Of a stretch of 25,093 nt of DNA, positions 1 through 6,548 are shown one piece after another; the stretch's first letter is position 1, and each line of letters starts with the position of its first letter. Source of the DNA: a virus; the IMG/VR virus record IMGVR_UViG_3300046733_000230, positions 1 through 25,093 of that record; one strand, written 5' to 3'. Under the pieces are notes generated by a model. The model had not been told where the DNA came from. It saw only the letters and a program-made list of their open reading frames with translations, and made no database searches. The position numbers and the translations under genes are program-made.

Positions 1-616
1 CGTCATTATTTTCTGTATCATTGGCAAGTGTTCTTGTAGGATACTCTTCTATAAGAGGTGCGTTATCTTCTGACCCTCTATTATGAAAGGTAAAAAGACA
101 GTCGTCGATTATGTTATTCTTACTTAAATATTTGTAAGCAAAACGTCTGCCCGGTTTGTTCACACCATTAAGACAAACAAAGGAGTTTTTCTCAGTGTTT
201 AGATGTTGTTCATATGTTAGTGGTGTAATGCCTAAATTTTTCCATAAGACATATGATTGTAATTCAAAGTAAGGAAACGTAATTACATTATCAAAGTAAA
301 CGTGTTCTGTTGCTAATTGATTTGATATTAATAGAGTACTTGGCGTATCTAATTTTTTTGATAAATGAAATGTCATAATATTAGATTCGTACATTGCGTC
401 TACAAACACATGAATATTATTTTGTTCAATGTAATCTATGTATGGCGTAAACTCAGCCAGGCTATCATTAGTTAATCCATTTAAGATTACAGTATATCCT
501 TTATTAACATATTTTTTAAAATCATCAAGAGTTGCTGGACTTACAATATTTAAATCCTCGCATAAGGGCAATAGCCTAGTTAATGTTGTACCGCCTAGTG
601 TGACTATATTATACAT
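1..616 (-). CDS. Unknown phage protein, C-terminus cut by the window edge
   Basis: This open frame starts at ATG 616-614 and runs without a stop to base 1, giving about 205 visible residues. It begins MYNIVTLGG and contains a segment near residues 148-163 reading FVCLNGVNKPGRRFAY. An F-x-C-L-N-x-x-x-K/R-P-x-R arrangement like this occurs in unnamed proteins of marine T4-like phages, some loosely annotated as glycosyltransferase-like, but I cannot assign a fold. No signal peptide or membrane helix is evident. The start overlaps the stop of the upstream aminotransferase-like gene by 8 bases, so it is the last visible gene of the gp32-uvsX-uvsY transcript and is probably translationally coupled. 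Function unknown. Confidence 0.75.
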   Translation of the reverse strand, partial: MYNIVTLGGTTLTRLLPLCEDLNIVSPATLDDFKKYVNKGYTVILNGLTNDSLAEFTPYIDYIEQNNIHVFVDAMYESNIMTFHLSKKLDTPSTLLISNQLATEHVYFDNVITFPYFELQSYVLWKNLGITPLTYEQHLNTEKNSFVCLNGVNKPGRRFAYKYLSKNNIIDDCLFTFHNRGSEDNAPLIEEYPTRTLANDTENND

Positions 617-1529
617 CTGATACCAACGTTTTTAAAATTTCAACGCCGATACTATTTGCCGGAGTTGTATATATTTTACCATAAGAAAGACTAGTGCCTG
701 TATCGTATGAGGACGGTAAGTATACACTAAGTTCTTCTGTTGTTGCGATTGGTCCAAAGCCAATTATGTCTACGCCTATATCCTTGAACTTTTTACTGTT
801 TAGTAATTCATTATATGAGCATTGCTTATATACATAGCCATCTGTTGAGTGTACATATTTAATAATTTCCTTTGTAACAACTACATCCTCGGGTATAATT
901 ATTCCGGCAATAAATTCAGCAGACTGTTCGCAATGATCTTTTATTCCGTCAATATCTAATTTATTATTCTCACAGTTTACCGGCAATGAAACTGTGTGTG
1001 TTTGGTCTAACGCTCTTATGGTTTCTATGTCTGCTTGGTTAGATGTTATTATACAATCTTTATAGAATTCACTATGATGTAAATGTGACTCACGCATAAC
1101 CAAAATTGCGTTTAATTTATCTGTAAAACTATCCGAGGATTGGCAATCAACACCGTGATAACCAGATAACTTTAAAAAATGATTAATATATTCTTTATAG
1201 TTACCTAATATTTGATCTTGTATATTGGTGTTAATTGGTATTTTACTTTGATGGGATTCTGATTCTAAATATACAAACGCGGTGTCATTCCAAATCTTTA
1301 GATTGTGCTTTACGTTGGTATTATCAGTGATTGTAAAATTATGCCATTTAAAATATGATTTAAATATCTCATATGAAATTTGATCTAACTCAACTTTTAT
1401 AATACTCTTATCGGACAACTCGTCAGCAAATTGTGTTTTAAAAGTATTAATTAATTTGTGAACAATCTCTATAGCGAGATATCTTCCATGCCTGCTGTTC
1501 TCAACTTTACTATGTGTCCTATCTGCCAT
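609..1529 (-). CDS. Cysteine desulfurase/aminotransferase class V-like protein, probably lacking the catalytic lysine
   Basis: This 306-aa protein lies directly downstream of uvsY. Residues about 159-262 follow the pattern of the NifS/IscS core of fold-type I PLP enzymes: an 'IITSNQADIETIRAL' segment matching the usual EH-x-S-V-x-x-x-x-x-x-L region, then LPVN...LDIDGI, then a strand with PEDVVV where the family has NE-x-G, then HSTDGYVY at the position of the HVDAAQ PLP aspartate segment, and IGVDIIGFGP where active enzymes have D-x-x-S-x-S-x-HK. The PLP-binding HK lysine is therefore not at its expected place. The protein is shorter than the usual 380-400 aa. The ATG at 1529 overlaps uvsY by 61 bases; I see no better start. 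It may be a catalytically dead scaffold or binding protein. The family assignment rests on pattern recognition only. Confidence 0.5.
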   Translation of the reverse strand: MADRTHSKVENSRHGRYLAIEIVHKLINTFKTQFADELSDKSIIKVELDQISYEIFKSYFKWHNFTITDNTNVKHNLKIWNDTAFVYLESESHQSKIPINTNIQDQILGNYKEYINHFLKLSGYHGVDCQSSDSFTDKLNAILVMRESHLHHSEFYKDCIITSNQADIETIRALDQTHTVSLPVNCENNKLDIDGIKDHCEQSAEFIAGIIIPEDVVVTKEIIKYVHSTDGYVYKQCSYNELLNSKKFKDIGVDIIGFGPIATTEELSVYLPSSYDTGTSLSYGKIYTTPANSIGVEILKTLVSDV

Positions 1530-1927
1530 TGTTTTGTATCTAGTCCTTTCATGATACCAAGGTATTGATTTCTTAACAGACTAAATTGATTTGCTAATGA
1601 TGTTAAGTTTACTACATCATCGTCGCCATCAACATACTTGTCAGCATCTCTGCTTGTTAGTGTTCTGTTATAACTTTCTAAAAAGTTTCTAAATACCTTG
1701 CTACGAGTTTTTCTTAATTGAATATTTATATGTTCAAGAATTGCTTCTATTTCTTGTAATTGATTAAATCTGTGTTCTGTAACGCCAGGTAATGCGGCAC
1801 TATTACGTTCCACATTACCTTTAATGTAGCATTCTTTTTTGGCTTCGGATAACTCAACCTCATAGTAATCTATACAATCAATAATATTGCCTAAATTATC
1901 AGATACTTTGTTATACCATCCAGCCAT
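1469..1927 (-). CDS. uvsY: UvsY-like recombination mediator
   Basis: This 152-aa, largely helical protein is next to uvsX. T4 UvsY (137 aa) loads the UvsX recombinase onto gp32-coated single-stranded DNA. The C-terminal part, about residues 120-152, has the UvsY-like layout: a helix with NQYLGIMKGLDTKQWQ, then IGHIVKLRTAGMED, comparable to the T4 C-terminal segment with an aromatic-x-I-x-H-I-x-x-M/L-R core. A start at ATG 1927 (MAGWYNK) is chosen over the upstream in-frame ATG 1939 because it forms a TAATG junction with the stop of the preceding acidic gene, which favours coupled translation. The 3' end overlaps the next gene by 61 bases. Position and order (gp32, uvsX, uvsY in one transcript) support the call strongly. 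Confidence 0.85.
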   Translation of the reverse strand: MAGWYNKVSDNLGNIIDCIDYYEVELSEAKKECYIKGNVERNSAALPGVTEHRFNQLQEIEAILEHINIQLRKTRSKVFRNFLESYNRTLTSRDADKYVDGDDDVVNLTSLANQFSLLRNQYLGIMKGLDTKQWQIGHIVKLRTAGMEDISL

Positions 1928-2157
1928 TAGTAATCCCACTCCTCGTCATCTTCGTCGATCTCGTCAACTTCGTAATATTCTTCGATTGCCTGCTTTAACG
2001 CACCATCGCAATCATTAATACCAACTTTGTCATAATCCAATAACCCGTTTTCGTCAAACACCCTGACTAAAGAAGCACATGCGTCTGCCTTCTCCTTAGC
2101 ATTTACACAGGGTTTGACTGCTTCCCAAGTTTCGATTATAAGATTCATATCACTCAT
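1927..2157 (-). CDS. Small acidic protein between uvsX and uvsY
   Basis: This 76-aa protein is not recognised. It begins MSDMNLIIETWEAVKP and ends in a strongly acidic tail (EVDEIDEDDEEWDY). Its start overlaps the uvsX stop by 4 bases (ATGA) and its stop overlaps the uvsY ATG by one base (TAATG), so its translation is tightly coupled to both recombination genes. The acidic C-terminus resembles the tails that single-strand-binding or DNA-mimic proteins use to contact partners. A role in tuning UvsX/UvsY assembly is a guess from position only. Confidence 0.85.
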   Translation of the reverse strand: MSDMNLIIETWEAVKPCVNAKEKADACASLVRVFDENGLLDYDKVGINDCDGALKQAIEEYYEVDEIDEDDEEWDY

Positions 2158-3263
2158 TCTACGTTCTCCTCGTATACTGATGGATCATCTAATTCAGTTT
2201 CATCAAAATCATCATCGATATCTTCTGGAACTGCTTTAGGATTTTGTCCCCATTCGTCTATAATTACCTGAAGTTTTTCAGATGACCAACCTTTTCTGAA
2301 TTCTTTAATTTCTTCGCCTGTTACAGGTGATACATATAATAACTTGTTGCCCACCTTTTCAATAATGCCTTTTTGTTCAAGCATTTCTACCATACCGCTA
2401 TATGGGTCCATTCCAGTTTCATAAGGAATCTTAATCTGTACACCTTCAAACGGTTTGCTGTATCTCGACTTCATTACTTTACATGCCGCTCTAATACCTT
2501 GTACTGTAGAAACTTTGTTACCGTCTAAATCTTCTTTTAGTTTTAGTTTCTTAATAGCAACTACGATACTACTTGCGTACACAAAGCCTTGTCCTCCACT
2601 GATTTTATCATCAGGGTCAAACATATCTTGCGATGCGTATGTGTGGTTAGTACAAACTAATCCAATTGGATATGGTGCTAGTTGGTTAACTGTGTTTCTC
2701 ACTAGTGCTGTAAGAGCCTTTGGCTTTCTACCCATGTCGCCTTTCATATCACCTTTTTCAAATTGTGCTACGTCAGTTGGCGTAAGTAACATTCCCAAAC
2801 TGTCTACTACAAATAGTAACTTAGGCATTTCGTCATATTCTAAATCACCGTAGTTACTTTTATAGTCTTTCATAAACTCTGAAATAGCCTTTGCTACATC
2901 GTCAATCATTGATACACTAATTTTTAATAGTTTAGATGGATCTGTGTCAACGTTTAGTGCTTTAAGCCAATCTTCGTCTAACGCATTCTCTGAGTCAAAT
3001 AACACTACCTGACATCCTTGTTCTTGTGCGTTTCTTACTAAATTACCCGAACAGATAAAACTTTTACCTGAGCCGGACTCGCCTGCGAACACACTCACTT
3101 TACCTAGTGGTATGCCTTTGTTAAAATCACCACTGATCAAATAGTTGAGTGTGTGGTTACCTGTGCTGATCCAATCTACTGGATCGTGAAAACCAGCACT
3201 AATACCACTAATACTTTTAGTGATGCCGGTTCTAAATTTACTTAAATCAAATGGTTTTTGCAT
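2154..3263 (-). CDS. uvsX: UvsX RecA-like recombinase
   Basis: This 369-aa protein (T4 UvsX has 391) is the phage RecA/Rad51-type strand-exchange ATPase for recombination-dependent replication and repair. Walker A is GESGSGKS at residues 61-68. Walker B is in LLFVVDSLG at about 149-157. The SGGQGF segment after VCTNHTYASQDMF fits the L2 DNA-binding loop. The C-terminus is acidic (about 350-369), as in RecA-type proteins. The start ATG 3263 is preceded by CGGAG about 7 bases upstream. One base separates it from the stop of the SGNH-like gene, and its stop overlaps the next start by ATGA. It lies in the transcript that starts before gp32, matching the T4 logic of co-expressing gp32, UvsX and UvsY. 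Confidence 0.97.
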   Translation of the reverse strand: MQKPFDLSKFRTGITKSISGISAGFHDPVDWISTGNHTLNYLISGDFNKGIPLGKVSVFAGESGSGKSFICSGNLVRNAQEQGCQVVLFDSENALDEDWLKALNVDTDPSKLLKISVSMIDDVAKAISEFMKDYKSNYGDLEYDEMPKLLFVVDSLGMLLTPTDVAQFEKGDMKGDMGRKPKALTALVRNTVNQLAPYPIGLVCTNHTYASQDMFDPDDKISGGQGFVYASSIVVAIKKLKLKEDLDGNKVSTVQGIRAACKVMKSRYSKPFEGVQIKIPYETGMDPYSGMVEMLEQKGIIEKVGNKLLYVSPVTGEEIKEFRKGWSSEKLQVIIDEWGQNPKAVPEDIDDDFDETELDDPSVYEENVE

Positions 3264-3264
3264 T

Positions 3265-4011
3265 TTATACTCCGTATATATTTCTTTCTTGTAATTCTGT
3301 TTTTAATTTTTGTGCCCAAAAAGTGTGACCAGTTTCGTTAGAATGTCCGCCACTCATTTGTACACCCTGTTTTAAATGTTTGGGTGTCATAATATAACTC
3401 CAATAATCGTCTTCTAGATAGTTATTATGATTTATATTATTCAAAAAATCCTGATCTATTTTATTGGTACCGTCCCATAATTTTACATCATCGTCGCCAC
3501 TAAGTGCCGCCGCATTTCGTGTATTTCCCATTACATCAAACATAATATACGGTACGTTGTAACGTTCGCATAATACTTGGCACGAATACATCGATCTATA
3601 TTTTTGTGCTAGTAAATCGTCTGCTGTAACAATTGGTAGTATATGTTTATAACGTTCTATATCATGTTCGTCAGTTTGAGTAGGATCATACCAAGATGTT
3701 AAAACTGCGTATTCATAATTGCTGTTTTCATTAATCTCTGTACAATACTCAAATCTACCTAAAGTTGTCCACCCTATAACGACTAAGTCAGGACCTGGAT
3801 TATTGCTTACAAAATATTCAAATAATTTCCTTTCGGTTCGCATATTGCTACCACCCGATTTACCTAAGTTGACTACGTTGTCAAACTCTAGTATATCGCC
3901 TAGTTTTTGCGGATATGCATATTGAACATTTTCTTCATCATACAATCTACCCTCACCGATTATTTCGGCGCCGAATGTGTGACTGTCTCCGATTGCTAAT
4001 AATGTTTTCAT
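3265..4011 (-). CDS. SGNH/GDSL hydrolase-like protein
   Basis: This 248-aa protein has the block order of SGNH-fold esterases. Block I is GDSH at residues 8-11 with the presumptive nucleophile Ser10. It is followed by a glycine block (NLGKSGGSN, about 48-56), a strand PDLVVIGWTT (74-83) where block III normally sits, and a C-terminal GGHSNETGH (221-229) matching block V. The residue three before His223 is Ser220 instead of the usual Asp, so the catalytic triad may be altered. No signal peptide is present, so a cytoplasmic or virion location is likelier than secretion. It sits between gp32 and uvsX, one base before uvsX, an odd place for an esterase. The substrate cannot be predicted; an acyl or carbohydrate ester is possible. 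Confidence 0.75.
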   Translation of the reverse strand: MKTLLAIGDSHTFGAEIIGEGRLYDEENVQYAYPQKLGDILEFDNVVNLGKSGGSNMRTERKLFEYFVSNNPGPDLVVIGWTTLGRFEYCTEINENSNYEYAVLTSWYDPTQTDEHDIERYKHILPIVTADDLLAQKYRSMYSCQVLCERYNVPYIMFDVMGNTRNAAALSGDDDVKLWDGTNKIDQDFLNNINHNNYLEDDYWSYIMTPKHLKQGVQMSGGHSNETGHTFWAQKLKTELQERNIYGV

Positions 4012-4021
4012 AACTCTACCT

Positions 4022-4093
4022 AAATAAAAAGGTAGCCTTACTAGTTGTTTGAAATAAACAGGACCAAGTATTCAAATTCCTAAGTAAGGCTAC
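4022..4093 (-). terminator. Terminator/attenuator-like branched hairpin after gp32
   Basis: On the minus-strand RNA, GTAGCCTTACT (4093-4083) pairs perfectly over 11 bp with AGTAAGGCTAC (4042-4032). The second arm is followed directly by CTTTTTATTT. The 40-nt loop contains a smaller hairpin, TGTTT/AAACA (4060-4046). A stem plus U-run is terminator architecture, though the loop is long. It lies 10 bases after the gp32 stop and about 20 bases before the SGNH gene, so partial termination would make gp32 more abundant than uvsX/uvsY. An RNA-processing or stability element is an alternative. Confidence 0.6.
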
Positions 4094-4103
4094 GCCCCGT
4101 CAA

Positions 4104-5105
4104 TTAACTCTGACGGTTTCTAATCATCGCTAAAATATCTTCAGCGGATGCGTTAGAATCAGTAGTAGGAGTATTGGCAGAAGCCGTCTCTACAACTGGT
4201 GCTACTACAGGAGCAGGTGTTTCAACTACCTGAGCAGGTGTTTCCACTGCTGGTGCTGTTGCTGGTGCTACTGGAGTTGTGCTTTGTGCCGGTGGTGTTG
4301 TTGCTTGAACCCTAGCAGGAGCAGACATACCGTTAGGTCTGAAGTGCTCGCCGTATTTTGCGGAATCAAATAATTCACCATTTACTGAATCTTGGAACAT
4401 GTTATAAATCATGTCAACTTGTTCAGCACTCGGTTTCTTAGGTAAAAAGTCTTTAAGATCATAAAGACCATTTGTGTCAACTGCGGCAAGTTCATTCTCA
4501 TCTAATGATCTTTCTTTTCTTGCCCATTTACTTGTTGAGTAATCAGCATACTGACCTTTCATAGTTTTACTTAATCTAAAGTCTGTGCCATTTACATAAT
4601 CTGTTGGAATATTTTCCATATCTGGATCCATCAACGCACCTTTGATAATGTTAAATATCTGTGGTCCAATAATAAATCTACGGATTGGATTTTCTGGAGT
4701 GGTATCCTCCTGGAGTGGACTATCTACTACATACCCTTGAAAAATATAACTTCTTTTCTTCCAGTATTTCCTACCCATATCTTCTAATGAAGGATCTTTA
4801 AACCAAGGTCTAATTTCATTATGAACCGGACATTGTTCGCCCCACATTTCCATACAAGGTACTTGTACAGTAGTAGGTTTCATGTCTCCGCCTTTAACGC
4901 CAGGAAACTGTAAACGAATCATTTGTCGTTCTGTCCAAAAGAAAGTATTGTTGGGATCGCCGTCTGGTAAAAATCTCATTGTAGCACTAGTGCCCTCTGA
5001 GATGTTCCAAAATGGGTAGATAGCATTATCGCCACCTGTTTGTGTACCGCCTGGTTTAGTATCCATTGCGGCTAGTTTTGCTCGTATTTCAGCCAATGTT
5101 GCCAT
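4104..5105 (-). CDS. 32: gp32-like single-stranded DNA-binding protein
   Basis: This 333-aa protein (T4 gp32 has 301) coats single-stranded DNA in replication, recombination and repair. The N-terminal basic segment (MATLAEIRAKLAAMD) corresponds to the cooperativity region. The core, about residues 28-260, is rich in aromatic and basic residues. C84 and C92-P-V-H95 lie where T4 has its zinc ligands, although a fourth ligand is not obvious. Residues about 263-315 are a low-complexity A/P/V/T linker with repeated VVETPA units, encoded by near-repeats such as GAGCAGGTGTTTC at 4211 and 4232. The protein ends with a conserved-looking helix, AEDILAMIRNRQ, presumably the partner-binding tail. The ATG has a good AGGAGAA upstream. 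It is the first gene of the recombination transcript. Confidence 0.93.
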   Translation of the reverse strand: MATLAEIRAKLAAMDTKPGGTQTGGDNAIYPFWNISEGTSATMRFLPDGDPNNTFFWTERQMIRLQFPGVKGGDMKPTTVQVPCMEMWGEQCPVHNEIRPWFKDPSLEDMGRKYWKKRSYIFQGYVVDSPLQEDTTPENPIRRFIIGPQIFNIIKGALMDPDMENIPTDYVNGTDFRLSKTMKGQYADYSTSKWARKERSLDENELAAVDTNGLYDLKDFLPKKPSAEQVDMIYNMFQDSVNGELFDSAKYGEHFRPNGMSAPARVQATTPPAQSTTPVAPATAPAVETPAQVVETPAPVVAPVVETASANTPTTDSNASAEDILAMIRNRQS

Positions 5106-5161
5106 GTTATTCTCCTAAATTGCCATGTTTATGTATAAAATTATTTTTACACATGTTGCCT

Positions 5162-5190
5162 ATTATAATGCCTTTTGAGGTTAAAGTCAA
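5162..5190 (-). promoter_or_regulatory. Sigma70-type promoter for the gp32-uvsX-uvsY operon
   Basis: On the minus strand, TTGACT (5190-5185) is followed by a 17-base spacer and a perfect TATAAT (5167-5162). Transcription would start near 5155, about 50 bases before the gp32 ATG. This is the best host-type promoter seen in the window and suits early or middle expression by host RNA polymerase. Confidence 0.8.
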
Positions 5191-5194
5191 CCTC
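5177..5194. promoter_or_regulatory. Dyad overlapping the -35 element, possible operator
   Basis: GAGGTT-AAAGTC-AACCTC is an inverted repeat of 6-bp arms around a 6-bp centre that covers the -35 hexamer of the gp32 promoter. It could be a repressor or activator site. On the plus strand it is followed by TTTTTG, so it could alternatively act as a weak intrinsic terminator against antisense transcription. Confidence 0.4.
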
Positions 5195-5252
5195 TTTTTG
5201 CCATGTTATGTAATCTAATTTAAAATTTCTTTTAAACTAACTTTACAAATAT

Positions 5253-5260
5253 TATTTATT
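5253..5260 (-). promoter_or_regulatory. Possible late promoter box AATAAATA upstream of gp32
   Basis: AATAAATA overlaps the stop codon of the 421-aa gene and lies about 150 bases upstream of gp32. It differs from the GATAAATA/TATAAATA boxes elsewhere in the window only at its first base. It may give gp32 a second, late start site, but an AT-rich chance match is possible. Confidence 0.3.
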
Positions 5261-6524
5261 AATCTTCTACTATATTGTCTAGTTTTCTGGTAAAATCAAC
5301 AAATTCTAGTATTTCATCAGTTGTTTTGACTATACTTTCATTGTTAGTTTTAGAGATTAACTTCTTAATATTATTCAACGATTGCTCGTCTAATTTACTA
5401 CCTTTGCGTATTCTAGTACTACACTTTTCTACAAAATTCTTTACAACTTTATCATCTATAAACTCTGATATTTGTGTTAATTTATGAGCAATCTCAGAAT
5501 GTTTATTAGGATATTCTATTCCTTCTTCTGACATTGGCATTTGAATTTGTAGGCTGTCAATCTTAGTTGTGATATACTCGTCCATTTTTTGCTGGACTGA
5601 TAGTAGTTTATTAATTGTTGGGAACGCATTTAGTACATTATTGTCTACATGCGTTTCAACAAATAAATCTGTTAAATCTGTTTCTTCATTGGTAATTTCT
5701 AGTGAGTTAGTAAAGTCCACTGTTTCTACTGCTTTAGCATAAGACTTAGCACCACTCAATTGCTTTAGTGAATGCCTAAGTGATTGTACTGATTCTTTTG
5801 CTAGTGTTACTAGTGTACCATTTTCCTCGTTAACTAGGTTTTTGTTTTCAACATACCTAGCAAATTTTGATAGTGAGTCAATATTACTAACCATTTCGTT
5901 AATAGCACATCCAACTGTATCGTGTACTTCTCCACCGTTGTGTACATGCCTTGCCATTGCTCTAGCACCTGCTAAACTTTTATGTGGTAGCAAGAATCTT
6001 TCGTCTGCACGTTGGATGAATAACTTAGAAATTTGTCTACTTCTTGAGCCTCTTACTTCCTCGTTAACTGCTTTACCGTGTCTTACAACAATCTTTACTG
6101 CCTCTAATGGTTGGTAACTAGTTTTAGCACTACCGTACATTTTACCTAAACTTGCTTCTGTTACTTGATCTTGTTCTTGATTTTTCATTTTATTTATTTT
6201 CGCTTTATAACTTGAGTGCTTAGGTTTAATTGTTTTACCAAAAATTTTATAATCAAAAGCAAATAGGTTGTCGAGTGCTAATTTTCTAACGCCTTTATGG
6301 ATACTATCCATTCTGTCATCTTCAACATACTTAGATTTACTTAATTTAAGTTCGTTGTTTTCTTTGTCAATGGTTACCATAATATTAGGGTCATTGCTAT
6401 AAAAACGCACACCTGCTTCTGGGTCTAGGGTATCTTCGTCGAATTGGTCTGAAATACTTATAGGAATACCATGTCCTTTAAGAAATTCGAATACTCTATT
6501 ACCTAAGTCATCTTTGTTTTTCAT
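5259..6524 (-). CDS. Conserved unknown late protein next to the terminase
   Basis: This 421-aa protein has no recognised domain. The most ordered-looking part is residues about 155-225: basic (RGSRSRQISKLFIQRADERF), then ARAMARHVHNGG and a helical segment. The rest is predominantly helical and charged, with no membrane segment. It resembles unnamed proteins that sit beside the terminase in marine T4-like phages, so a structural or head-assembly role is reasonable but unproven. A late promoter box stands 5 bases before its ATG and there is no Shine-Dalgarno sequence, pointing to late, possibly leaderless expression. Confidence 0.85.
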   Translation of the reverse strand: MKNKDDLGNRVFEFLKGHGIPISISDQFDEDTLDPEAGVRFYSNDPNIMVTIDKENNELKLSKSKYVEDDRMDSIHKGVRKLALDNLFAFDYKIFGKTIKPKHSSYKAKINKMKNQEQDQVTEASLGKMYGSAKTSYQPLEAVKIVVRHGKAVNEEVRGSRSRQISKLFIQRADERFLLPHKSLAGARAMARHVHNGGEVHDTVGCAINEMVSNIDSLSKFARYVENKNLVNEENGTLVTLAKESVQSLRHSLKQLSGAKSYAKAVETVDFTNSLEITNEETDLTDLFVETHVDNNVLNAFPTINKLLSVQQKMDEYITTKIDSLQIQMPMSEEGIEYPNKHSEIAHKLTQISEFIDDKVVKNFVEKCSTRIRKGSKLDEQSLNNIKKLISKTNNESIVKTTDEILEFVDFTRKLDNIVED

Positions 6525-6529
6525 ATTAG

Positions 6530-6537
6530 TATTTATC
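6530..6537 (-). promoter_or_regulatory. T4-type late promoter box GATAAATA, 5 bases from the ATG
   Basis: The minus strand reads GATAAATA-CTAAT-ATG, ending in the start codon at 6524. T4 late promoters carry TATAAATA at about -13 to -6, so the A of the ATG would fall at +1. No ribosome-binding sequence lies between. Confidence 0.7.
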
Positions 6538-6548
6538 TAAATTATAGA

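Larger units (their letters stand above)
5099..5207 (-). repeat. Three copies of AACATGGCAA around the gp32 leader
   Basis: The decamer TTGCCATGTT (AACATGGCAA on the coding strand) occurs at 5099-5108, 5120-5129 and 5198-5207. The first copy contains the gp32 start codon. The second, within the leader, forms a tiny reading frame ATG GCA ATT TAG whose stop touches the AGGAG ribosome site of gp32. The third is just upstream of the -35 element. In T4, gp32 represses its own translation by binding its leader; whether these repeats serve that purpose is inference. Confidence 0.55.

Noticed and set aside
1723-1730. TATAAATA on the minus strand inside uvsY
   Set aside because: It is internal to a coding region, with no start codon at the 5-6 base spacing or just downstream.
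1939-1939. Upstream ATG for uvsY (MGLLMAGW)
   Set aside because: The ATG at 1927 makes a TAATG junction with the upstream stop, so the longer form is less likely.
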